Assembly: GCA_949317995.1 (NCBI GenBank)
Contig: OX439045.1
Location: 39,947,693 to 40,011,692, forward strand
Source of the DNA: Acholoe squamosa
Taxonomy: Eukaryota; Annelida; Polychaeta; Phyllodocida; Polynoidae
DNA: 64,000 bases
Direction of reading: 5' to 3'
Of the stretch, positions 48,694 to 56,314 are shown one piece after another. The position numbers were made by a program, and so were the translations under genes. The notes beneath the pieces were generated by a model. It was not told where the DNA came from. It saw only the letters and a program-made list of their open reading frames with translations, and ran no database searches. Every line of letters starts with the position of its first letter. Position 1 is the first letter of the stretch.

Positions 48694-48869
48694 TATCTCG
48701 CTACCAGGGAATAATTATACCGGTAATACACGGATAGGATAATAATAGATACCAGGGTAACCGGTAATAAAATGTATTAATAAATATATAACAAGTAATA
48801 AATGACCTATGACAGAACACATGAGTTTGGTGGGTTACTGACCTTGGGGCTATCAGCACCATACATGCC
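48694..48869 (-). repeat. split direct repeat A, internal copy
   Basis: Second copy of repeat A, directly after the recombinase gene in element orientation. Confidence 0.9.
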
Positions 48870-48915
48870 AAAAACACACAAAAACACGGCAAACACATGT
48901 GAAAACACATATCAA

Positions 48916-49869
48916 TCAGCATTGCAAATGAGATTGACACAACCTATCCAACTCCAATAGTTCATCCTTGTAATTATGTAGGTAATTAAATACTGAGTTG
49001 GATTTCCAGTTAACTCTCATTTTAATAGACTCTATACTTAGACCCGAGTCCTTTAACAACGTAGCACCACCGTGCCTTAAAGAATGGGTAGATACACAGC
49101 CTTCGATACCAGCTTGAAAGGATAAAGATTTTAACCTGGAGTTGACATACTGGTACTGAAGGGGAATACTCCTGGATACAAACAGATACTCCCTAATACC
49201 CCTACCCAAGCACAACTTTTTCAAGCCTAGATAAGGACATATTGGGGAATTAACATTTTTTGACAAATAGATATTAAAGGAGTCTTTACCAAGCTGATCG
49301 GTTTTAGACGTCCTGATACACATAGACAAATAACTACGATGAAATTTAATATCACCAACCTTTAAGGAGTGTGGAGACTCAACCACATGCCCCACACGTA
49401 ACACACACCTGTAGCATGTTAAAATTGCCATCCAAAATTTAAAGTCTGCCATGTTGGTTAGATCCAAGAATGATCTTAACCTCAACATGTCTTTAGGGGT
49501 ATAATAATGAATAACTTTGGCTGAACAGGTAGAGAGCCTGTCAATGCCATCAAGGGTCTTTTTTAACATGAAGTTACTACTATAATCAGAATAGCCCTTA
49601 AGTTTTTGAAAATACCAAACCGCAGACAAATAATTTTTTACAGATGATGGCTTCATAAAATCAGATAAGTAAACTGCATATATGGAACCTTGAGAGGGAG
49701 AACAAGAAAAAGTTTGTAAACAAAATTTTTTACAAAATTTTTTATACCTTCTAAGTTGTTGGTTCCTTGCCCTCCTCGTATTTTCCGACACACCCTGGGC
49801 TAAAAGTAACCTTTTTCTGTTTAATAATCTCTCCCATTCTGGAATTAAAGCAACACATATTATTATCAT
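48916..49869 (-). CDS. tyrosine recombinase of the Ngaro/PAT element
   Basis: A 317-codon frame with an N-terminal SAM-like DNA-binding region (SENTRRARNQQLRRYKKFC) and a catalytic domain. The first catalytic Arg is in CVLRVGHVV. The HxxR box is HSLRHGGATLL (about residue 266), and a Trp (NWKSNS) in the second histidine position is followed by the nucleophilic Tyr region VFNYLHNY. The enzyme would insert the circular cDNA by site-specific recombination in place of a DDE integrase. It overlaps the end of the RNase H frame by 119 bp in a different register. It appears complete; the true start may lie inside the overlap because the first residues are weakly conserved. Confidence 0.9.
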   Translation of the reverse strand: MIIICVALIPEWERLLNRKRLLLAQGVSENTRRARNQQLRRYKKFCKKFCLQTFSCSPSQGSIYAVYLSDFMKPSSVKNYLSAVWYFQKLKGYSDYSSNFMLKKTLDGIDRLSTCSAKVIHYYTPKDMLRLRSFLDLTNMADFKFWMAILTCYRCVLRVGHVVESPHSLKVGDIKFHRSYLSMCIRTSKTDQLGKDSFNIYLSKNVNSPICPYLGLKKLCLGRGIREYLFVSRSIPLQYQYVNSRLKSLSFQAGIEGCVSTHSLRHGGATLLKDSGLSIESIKMRVNWKSNSVFNYLHNYKDELLELDRLCQSHLQC

Positions 49870-50342
49870 GGAGAGAGGCTATACATTTGCTTGGAATACC
49901 CTTATAAGCAAGTCTAGAAAGTTGGTCGGCCAGGATATTGTCCTCCGACTTAATATAAGTTGCGTACACCTCCACATTGTTTATAAAACAAAGCCAGAAG
50001 ATCTCTCTTAACCACTCCATACATAACTTATTCCTGGACCTACCAGTATTTATCATAGCCAGAACTTGCATATTATCGGTAATGCAATGGATTCTTTTAT
50101 TTTTACAACCTGAAATCCAGCGTTTCAGACCAACCATGACAGGATATAGCTCATACACATTTATATTCCTATGGTGATTTTTTAAGTTATCCAATATAGG
50201 AGGGAGAGAAAAATGGCCTGAACCCAAGTTGAACCTTTCATGAGATGTCCAGTCACCATATAAATAATCTTCACCCATCCAAGCTCCGAAACCTCTAACA
50301 GAAGAATCGGAATACATAGGTGTATCAACCAAATCGTTCAGA
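49751..50342 (-). CDS. RNase H domain of the Ngaro/PAT element
   Basis: The frame contains MYSDSSVRGFGAWMG (first Asp), NVYELYPVMVGLKRW (Glu), CITDNMQVLAMIN (Asp) and SEDNILADQLSRL, the standard DIRS-group RNase H signature. It follows the reverse transcriptase immediately but in another register. It would degrade the RNA strand during cDNA synthesis. There is no plausible ATG before the domain, so it was made as part of the pol product. Confidence 0.85.
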
Positions 50343-50343
50343 A

Positions 50344-51309
50344 TTAATCTCTTACAGTTGAAAACTTTAAAAAAAAATCAAGCCACCACTGCATATCCTG
50401 GCGAGTACAGGCTGAAACCCTAATATAACCCCCTGGCCTAGCTCGCGCGCAGAGATCAAAAATTCTTCTGCTAAAGGTTCTACCACCCTTAACCACCTGC
50501 GAGCAAAAAGACATCAGGCCACCTATCCTTTCAAGATTCTTCTTTGAAATAAATTTCTTGTTAACATTCTCCATCAAAATACTTCTCATTTTAGTCACAG
50601 ATAGTTCCAGATTAACAGAGTCTATATTAATACCAAGAAATTTACAAGTTTGTGAAGGTTCCGTTACTTTTTCCCTCGATACCACAAACCCCATATGTTG
50701 CATGCATTCAATGAGGATATTTCTTTGACGTAGACATTCACCATAAGTATCAGCAATTATGATAAAATCATCTAGATAATTAACCAGTTTTTCTACGCCA
50801 TAGCTCTTGGCCACCTCCACAATAAAATCAGATATTCTATTGAATATATAGGGAGCACATTTAAGTCCAAAGGTCAACCTGTTACTCACATAAAAACTCT
50901 CACCTTGACCCAAATCCCACCTAAAGCCCTGCATACTAGTGTGGGGGCCATAAACATTAATAGTTCTATAGGCAGATTTTAGATCTACCACGCTCATAAA
51001 GTTATTTCTATCCAACTGAGCTGTGACCGTACCAATGTTATTGTAAGAGAAAGCAGAACAGGTCTCGTTCATATAGTTATTAATAGAAACTTTTTCAGGC
51101 ATGCTGCAATCCGTTATCGGCCTTAAACTACCATTAGACTTCTCAACACCACCAAGAGAGTGAATGCACTGTGGTTTGTCTTCAACCTTTGACACTAGAC
51201 CTGCCTCTAACTCCTCTCGCAATATGCTACAAAATTCATTATAGAAGTTTCCTTCAAGAATGGACTTATAATTCCTGCAAATCATAAGAAGTATTGCATT
51301 CAGGATCAA
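50344..51309 (-). CDS. reverse transcriptase of the Ngaro/PAT element
   Basis: A 321-codon frame with LRPITDCS, MSVVDLKSAYRTI (first catalytic Asp), FGLKCAPYIFNRI, the LVNYLDDFIII box (two catalytic Asp) and CKFLGINID. The frame ends at a stop just past DMQWWLDFFLK. A run of eight T (minus strand, 50371-50378 region) marks where the register changes to that of RNase H. At the upstream end, the register change from the preceding ORF lies near 51280-51300. No ATG precedes the domain, so translation would need frameshifting, or the two slips are mutations or sequencing errors. Confidence 0.9.
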   Translation of the reverse strand: MILNAILLMICRNYKSILEGNFYNEFCSILREELEAGLVSKVEDKPQCIHSLGGVEKSNGSLRPITDCSMPEKVSINNYMNETCSAFSYNNIGTVTAQLDRNNFMSVVDLKSAYRTINVYGPHTSMQGFRWDLGQGESFYVSNRLTFGLKCAPYIFNRISDFIVEVAKSYGVEKLVNYLDDFIIIADTYGECLRQRNILIECMQHMGFVVSREKVTEPSQTCKFLGINIDSVNLELSVTKMRSILMENVNKKFISKKNLERIGGLMSFCSQVVKGGRTFSRRIFDLCARARPGGYIRVSACTRQDMQWWLDFFLKFSTVRD

Positions 51310-51757
51310 CTATCCTGAACCCCTCAACAAAACCTTGCCATAAGAATAATGCCTCTTTATTATCTATATTAATAACTCCTTTTTGGGTTAAGAATGGGGC
51401 CACTCTGCAAGGTAATACTTGAGATCTTTTACCATGAACACAATGTACACAATCGCACACACCATTTATACAGCTATCATACACTTCGATGCTAGGCAAA
51501 TTATTAATAGCAACCGTAAACAGTGGTTTAACATCGCCCTGTACTGGGCCACTATATGATACATCCAGACCGACAGAGTCAGCCTTAATATTAATATCAT
51601 TTTCACATTCCATTTGTAAATTTGCCACACCGATATCACTAGGGGGGACAAATTCTACCACTCCAGCACTATCTAAACCAACACCCTGAGCTGGAGCAAC
51701 GGGTGGAGGCGAACCAGGATCTACCAAACCTACTATACACGATTTTGGCATCGACAC
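51266..51757 (-). CDS. N-terminal part of pol / linker ORF of the Ngaro/PAT element
   Basis: A 163-codon frame ending in WQGFVEGFRIVDPECNTSYD. This resembles the GF..GF.I segment found immediately before the reverse transcriptase in DIRS-group elements. It contains a cysteine cluster (CINGVCDCVHCVHG) and a segment, PLFTVAINNLPSIEVYDS, that could suit an aspartic-protease-like or linker region; no DTG triad is visible. It overlaps the start of the reverse-transcriptase frame by 44 bp. It begins close to the gag stop. Confidence 0.65.
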   Translation of the reverse strand: MSMPKSCIVGLVDPGSPPPVAPAQGVGLDSAGVVEFVPPSDIGVANLQMECENDINIKADSVGLDVSYSGPVQGDVKPLFTVAINNLPSIEVYDSCINGVCDCVHCVHGKRSQVLPCRVAPFLTQKGVINIDNKEALFLWQGFVEGFRIVDPECNTSYDLQEL

Positions 51758-51793
51758 ACTATCACATATAGGAACCTGGCCACCTGTACAATC

Positions 51794-52867
51794 CTAGTCA
51801 GATTTGTTTACTTGACAGTCCACTCTACTGTGGCCTGATTTGGTACATGAACTACATACATGTCTATACTTGCAGGGATCCCTAGTGCATCCCTCAGCCC
51901 TGTTAAAAGCATAACATGAATTTGTAGATACTTTAAATTTCCCAGAATTTTTTGACTTAGTGGAATAAGCCTTCTGGGCCTGTACTGTTCCGTCATAGGA
52001 CAAATGACGGAGGATATCCGAATTTTCAATCATAGCAAAGGCGTCTAAACCATCAGTATTGGCTCTGTCCCTAACGGACTTGTCATATGCTACTAAGGCT
52101 TTTACAGTGAAAATTTTTGTGTCTGACTTCTCAACCAACATCTGGAGGTGCCTGAGCATGCCCTCCACATCGTCCCCATCCTTGTAATAATATATAATGA
52201 ATTTGATATTGACCAATACAAGTTTCTCAATGCTGTCGACCTTATCACATTTTTTTATGAATTGTTCGTGGTCAAACTCACCAATTTTTTGCTTGGCGTG
52301 ATGGCGATGAATTGACGAGTCCATTGACGACCCTCTTGACGAGCTGGGACTCCTGTGACGAGCGGTGTACGATGATTTCGATCTCGTTCGACGACCTCTA
52401 CGTCCTGCTCTGATCCACTCGCCGCCATCTTTGTTGCTATGGATGCTGTCGTTGTCAACGTCCCGCTGTAGACCACGCCCCCGTCGCCTTGGTTTCGCGT
52501 CTCTCGAATCTTGTTTGTACACAGATGCACGTGCTCCCGCCGCCCCGCTGTCCGCTCCGCTCAAAGGATTCATCTCGTCCTTACGGGCCCCTTGGCTAGC
52601 AATAACGTCCCGCAGCATTTTCTTTATATCCAAAAGGTCTTCCTCCATCAAGTCCAGCCTCGTCTGGTCAGCAGTCTCACTCTCTCTAGCCTGTGGCGTG
52701 TTAGGCTGCAAGGGCTCCAGACCCCCACATAGAGAAGTTAAACTGCTCGAAGATCCCAAATTGGCCGATTCTCGGTCCGTTTTAGCCGATTTAGCCGATT
52801 TTTTCGACGAACCCTTCTTCTTTGCACCTGTAGTAGTTCTTTTCCCCATGCTTGAGCCGATATCCAA
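51794..52867 (-). CDS. gag-like protein of the Ngaro/PAT element, 357 aa
   Basis: MDIGSSMGKRTTTG starts a basic Ser/Lys-rich N-terminus. A helical LMEEDLLDIKKMLRDVI segment follows (about residues 73-90), then an Arg/Ser-rich middle (about 120-195). The C-terminus has two zinc motifs. One is CCCH-like (Cys318, Cys327, Cys332, His336); the other is a classic CCHC knuckle (CSSCTKSGHSRVDC, residues 338-351). Such proteins coat element RNA. The ATG is 25 bp inside the left repeat B, so the promoter is probably in that repeat. Confidence 0.85.
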   Translation of the reverse strand: MDIGSSMGKRTTTGAKKKGSSKKSAKSAKTDRESANLGSSSSLTSLCGGLEPLQPNTPQARESETADQTRLDLMEEDLLDIKKMLRDVIASQGARKDEMNPLSGADSGAAGARASVYKQDSRDAKPRRRGRGLQRDVDNDSIHSNKDGGEWIRAGRRGRRTRSKSSYTARHRSPSSSRGSSMDSSIHRHHAKQKIGEFDHEQFIKKCDKVDSIEKLVLVNIKFIIYYYKDGDDVEGMLRHLQMLVEKSDTKIFTVKALVAYDKSVRDRANTDGLDAFAMIENSDILRHLSYDGTVQAQKAYSTKSKNSGKFKVSTNSCYAFNRAEGCTRDPCKYRHVCSSCTKSGHSRVDCQVNKSD

Positions 52868-52892
52868 GCAATAATCCGGAAAAAACTGCTTT

Positions 52893-53109
52893 AAAATTTA
52901 AAATTCCAGGGAACACCCAGCGTGGTGTTACCTGTACAGGTGAATACGAGCCAATTGACGGTTAGCTTGAACCCGCCCCCTTTTATACCAGTGGAGTTGT
53001 TGACCATGATGTCACCCTATGACATCATTGGTATCCTTACGAGCTGCAAGTAGTCCCTAACCGTCCGCGGCTAATTATATAAATATACACGAGTGTATAT
53101 AGTTCCATA
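52893..53109 (-). repeat. split direct repeat B, outer copy
   Basis: It is the 5' terminal repeat in element orientation. On the minus strand it contains TATAAAAGGGGG (about 52977-52988), a good TATA box 110 bp before the gag ATG. Confidence 0.85.
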
Positions 53110-53265
53110 TATATATATATATATGATGTTCCTCATATTATTTATCTACTGTGTCCTCTATTTCTTCATTCGACACTATTTGTCCACCAAGAGGATGAGG
53201 AAAGAGTCTTTTTCCCATTCCTTGCTTCCTTTTGAGAAACTCGTAGTCCATATGCTTTATTTTCT

Positions 53266-53583
53266 TCAGGATTTCTGTCTTCTGACTTCATCATTTTCTA
53301 ACCACGTGTGTATAATGACTCCACATTGGTAGCATTGAACAGCGTCCTTACCTCCGATGTAAAAGAATCCGTGGGCAGCGAGTTCCTCTGCCAAAGCACG
53401 GGGTTTAGTCCACGTAAATTCTTTGAAAGTGTTGAGTCTCTTTGATAAATCGGTGAAAAGTATGTACTTGGGCATTTTCTTGTCGCACGCGGGTAAGTAG
53501 GTAGGTAGGTGACGATGGTGGTGATAACTGTGTGTCGATTGTGGATGTACCAGTGCCAGGCAGGATGGTAAATGAGACACCAC
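53266..53583 (-). pseudogene. BIR-domain (inhibitor-of-apoptosis-like) ORF, truncated
   Basis: From about residue 45 the frame reads KRLNTFKEFTW, then LAAHGFFYIGG, then VQCYQCG and TWLENDE. This is the first two thirds of a BIR domain with its first two zinc cysteines. The H and C that complete the zinc site are missing: the frame closes after RRQKS, and an adjacent register carries on without them. The stretch before the domain (Thr/His/Pro-rich) probably is untranslated leader; translation from MPKYILFTDL is likelier. A TATATAAAG box on the minus strand lies at 53601-53608, 18 bp before the longest frame. BIR proteins bind caspases or their activators; this copy is unlikely to be functional. 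Confidence 0.65.
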
Positions 53584-53600
53584 AGACGTGACATGAGTGC

Positions 53601-53634
53601 TTTATATAGTGGTGTTTAATCCGCTTTCCAGCTG
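53601..53634 (-). promoter_or_regulatory. promoter module copy 1 (CAGCTGGAAAGCGGATTAAA + TATATAAA)
   Basis: On the minus strand CAGCTGGAAAGCGGATTAAA (53634-53615) is followed six bases later by TATATAAA (53608-53601), then the BIR-like ORF. The arrangement and spacing recur at 54098-54131. Confidence 0.65.
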
Positions 53635-53847
53635 CTTACTCCCTGTTTTCATCACGACCACCACGTTCCTGTGTAGCGACTTAAGATGTAGACCCCCGTG
53701 GTGCACACCTCCTTCATATAAGCTTACCTTAAACTATAGAGAGCGCCCTCCACCTTTCCTCTCTCTGTCTTTGTTCTCAAAGTAACGCAATATATATCTG
53801 GCCATGTCAGCCCTCATCATGTCATCCATCAGCACTCAAATCAGCTG

Positions 53848-53976
53848 ATGATGTGTACTGGTGGGTTCAGCTTCCCACATTTCCAATACTTTGAAGGCTT
53901 GGAGAGAGAGATCTTGTTCCGGTTGTTGAGCAATGCTAGCTTTATCTTGTCTGCGAAATCTTCAAAGGGGGTCGGT

Positions 53977-54018
<42 letters not shown>

Positions 54019-54075
54019 ACAGACAGTGGCGGGTGGTATAGGCGCGGTAGTCGAAGTGGTCAGCAGTGATATGTC
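53848..54075 (-). other. remnant of a second leftward gene, with (GGCA)n expansion
   Basis: Downstream of promoter copy 2 the minus strand has a GGCA/GCCT microsatellite (53972-54013). It then has a short open stretch (PFEDFADKIKLALLNNRN, about 53860-53960) ending in a stop. It could be the start of a gene replaced or disrupted by the microsatellite. No family was recognised. Confidence 0.3.
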
Positions 54076-54097
54076 CTTTCAAGAGAAATTGAGCTTC

Positions 54098-54131
54098 TTT
54101 ATATAGGGTGATTTAATCCTATTTCCAGCTG
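54098..54131 (-). promoter_or_regulatory. promoter module copy 2 (CAGCTGGAAATAGGATTAAA + TATATAAAG)
   Basis: On the minus strand CAGCTGGAAATAGGATTAAA (54131-54112) precedes TATATAAA at exactly the same distance as in copy 1. Confidence 0.65.
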
Positions 54132-54234
54132 GATATTCTCACCACCTTTACCTTTTTTGTGTAGCGTCTTATCAGCATGAGTCTTTGGATCTGTTGACAT
54201 CAAACAGGAGGAAAAGACACTGTGACAAGTGTAT

Positions 54235-54880
54235 TTAGTTGGATTACAGGTGATTACTTTAAAATCTCATTAAACAAGTAAAAAGGTGTTGTGATAATTA
54301 TCTTAATCCGCTTTACAGGTGTAAGGCGTGGTCACTCATTAAGGTGTTATGAGATTTCTTAATTTTTACACCCTCCCTTTAACAGGGGGTGTGTGAATGA
54401 GATCATCTACTCTTTTGAAGTTTTCTAATCCTATTTAGAGAAACTTTCTTACTGTTTGGTTCACCTGTGGAGGGCAGGTGAAAATCTGATTTATAGATAT
54501 CCTACCGAGTAAGGATCTCTGTGATCATAGGATTAAAGTTCTTTTCTAAAAGATTTTTTTTTTTTATTTTGTGAAAAAGTTTTGGTACCAGGCTACACTG
54601 GTTCCCAAAAAAAATTTCTAAAAGATATAAGAAGCCGACTTTGATCCAGCTGAAACTCTTTTTGATCTGGACCACCTTCCCTTTGATGATCTAAGAGTGG
54701 AGTGAAGTTTTCAGCTGGATGCCCCTATTGTTTATTTTCCCTGTGGAGGACAGGTGAAATTGGATTTATAGGTCTCCTTCCTTTGAGTAAGGGACTTTGT
54801 GACTACAGGATTAGAGACGTCAATTTTCACTTTCATCTATTAAAACTGCAGTAAGAAGCTTATCTCCAGAGGCGTATATA
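54235..54880. promoter_or_regulatory. central control region with repeated GGATTA motifs
   Basis: Further GGATTA copies occur at 54302-54308 (minus, with CACCTGTAAAGC), 54425-54431 (minus), 54242, 54528 and 54807 (plus). A unit of about 75 bp (CTGTGGAGG(G/A)CAGGTGAAA...GGATTA) is duplicated at 54464-54535 and 54738-54813. A plus-strand TATA box (GTATATAAGG, 54873-54882) then precedes the rightward ORFs. Confidence 0.5.
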
Positions 54881-54928
54881 AGGAAGGGAGAAAATTTCAT
54901 TCACTCACACTTTCTCTGCTTCCCTCAC

Positions 54929-55100
54929 CATGTATCTTCAGCAGCAGCAGCAGTAGGAGAAGATAAAGAACTCTTGGTTCTTTTTGTCGTCTTCCTTGAG
55001 AGCTGCAGCTTAGTCAGTGTTTGTCTTCTCATGGTTACAGTGACACACATCATCTGGAGACCCATAGAGATGAGCAGACCCAGCACGTTGTAGGAATAGA

Positions 55101-55131
<31 letters not shown>

Positions 55132-55470
55132 CAGGAGGAAACAGAGGAGGAGTTGATGATTTCTCCAGCGGTTGCTCAAAGATCACCCAATTTACTCACC
55201 ACCGCTATCGTGAACTCTCTAACAACCAAAGGGTACTGCAATCCACCAGCGGACACCGACGTCGAGCAGAGTCGGACCGAGTTTTTTCTTCCCCCCACAA
55301 CCGACGGCGTGTGGTTATCCTCTTCCAAGAAGTCACAAGATAGCGATGTGGGCGCTCCTCCTGTTGCTGGTTCTGCTATTGATTCAGCTCTCACTGATGG
55401 TCCTTCTCTTCCTCCTTTGAAACCCTCTACGGGTATCAAGAGGAGATATACCAAGAGTGGCAATGGTTAG
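54929..55470 (+). pseudogene. acidic low-complexity ORF of the virus-like cluster
   Basis: The ATG at 54929, 47 bp after the TATA box, opens a Gln run closed by TAG. The main frame (55021-55470) has no ATG at its head and opens right after a TGA, so the gene is broken near its start. The product has a run of nine Glu, then Ser/Thr/Pro-rich disordered sequence, then a basic end (KRRYTKSG). Acidic disordered proteins are common regulators in large DNA viruses, but no family is assigned. Confidence 0.4.
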
Positions 55471-55975
55471 GTGTCCAAGAAGAAAAAAATCGGTAGTGAA
55501 ATGTGAACTACCACCACCACCGTCACCACCATTACCTTCCACAGTCCCCAGATTCGAGTTCTTCATCGATCGTTTTAAGCTAGAGGTCTGGCTCATCAGG
55601 GTTAGGTTGTCCAAGGAACACTACAGCACCATAAATGGCACCTCAACCCCCACCAGGCAAGTAAGGTTCACCCCTAGCGCACTACTCAAACTAATAGCGA
55701 ACATCGCTGACGTCCAAGAGGAGGTACAGAAATGCGTCAGACGGGTTTCCTAAGGACTTCCCGATCACAACACATAGTTCGTAATCCTGGATCAGAAAAG
55801 CGAGACGTATGTAGCTGTCAGCTACTACAAGGGTATGAACGTTATCCACGTGCGCAGGTACGAAGGAACCCAGAAAACCCCGACACAGGACAGTGTGACG
55901 CTTTCCCCCAAGGGGCTAAAAGAACTAGGTGACAAAAAGGAGATTATCCTTGAATTTCTTAATAGCGTTTGGTTT
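55457..55975 (+). pseudogene. PC4-like single-stranded-DNA-binding ORF, frameshifted
   Basis: The frame at 55457-55753 contains KLEVWLIRVRLSKEHYSTI and VRFTPSALLKLI. After a register change near 55745-55760 it continues with VAVSYYKGMNVIHVRRYEG and VTLSPKGLKEL to a stop at about 55980. The second half matches the PC4/p15 pattern (KGk...IR.Y...LTp..w..L) and the first half matches it more weakly, so it may be a tandem pair. PC4-family proteins bind single-stranded DNA and assist transcription. The basic Lys/Arg start (CPRRKKSVVK) overlaps the end of the acidic ORF. The identification is by pattern only. Confidence 0.45.
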
Positions 55976-56130
55976 AATTGAGACAGTGTGTAGGTGTATA
56001 TACTTTGTGTAGATATGATGTGTATATAGGTGTACAGGTAGATAGATAGACAGAAAGATAGTAAGATAAATAGAAAGATAGAGAGATATTAAAAAAAAAT
56101 TTCTCTTAACATATAAGTGACTCAGTGAAA

Positions 56131-56280
56131 ATGGCTCAATATTTGTGTGAAAAGTGTTTCAAAAATTTTAAAAGGTGTACAATTACGAGAGGCACGTGGA
56201 AAGATGTAATGCGATCCCTAGATTTTGTCCTCTATGCGGCGAAGGAAATTGCAAGATGGGGCTATACCCAATGCCATAGA
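56131..56280 (+). pseudogene. small zinc-finger-like ORF, frameshifted
   Basis: ATG at 56131 begins MAQYLCEKCFKNF, a C-X2-C pair. A one-base register change near the A-run at 56168-56172 is needed before the following His and Cys ligands and the second cysteine pair (CPLCGEGNC, about 56228-56254), ending at TAG. It is about 50 codons. Small zinc proteins with this layout occur in DNA viruses and giant transposons; a specific role is not claimed. Confidence 0.4.
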
Positions 56281-56314
56281 TACAACCCCCTCTAATTTTC
56301 CTCAATATTAGAGG

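Larger units (their letters stand above)
48190..53109 (-). mobile_element. Ngaro/PAT-type tyrosine-recombinase retrotransposon (4.9 kb)
   Basis: Reading the minus strand from 53109, the order is repeat B, gag-like ORF, pol (reverse transcriptase and RNase H), tyrosine recombinase, repeat A, repeat B, 108-bp spacer, repeat A. This is the A1-ORFs-B1A2-B2 split direct-repeat layout of Ngaro and PAT elements, used for a circular intermediate. Repeat A (176 bp) and repeat B (217 bp) copies are almost identical, so the insertion is recent. TA microsatellite flanks both ends and there is no target duplication, as expected for recombinase-mediated insertion. Only two frame slips prevent it from being intact. 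Confidence 0.9.
53110..56300. mobile_element. decayed virus-like or giant-transposon-like gene cluster
   Basis: Between the Ngaro/PAT element and a gag fragment lies 3.2 kb with tightly packed, intronless frames. A BIR-like gene points left; an acidic ORF, a PC4-like ORF and a zinc-finger-like ORF point right. The central 1.2-kb control region carries a motif repeated in both orientations and TATA boxes on both strands. BIR, PC4-like and small zinc-finger genes are known cargo of large invertebrate DNA viruses (for example malacoherpesviruses for BIR). No capsid, polymerase or integrase gene was found here, so viral or Polinton-like origin is an inference. All frames are broken. Confidence 0.5.

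Noticed and set aside
54925-55179. Leucine-run minus-strand frame
   Set aside because: It is the antisense of the GAG/CAG repeats of the acidic ORF.
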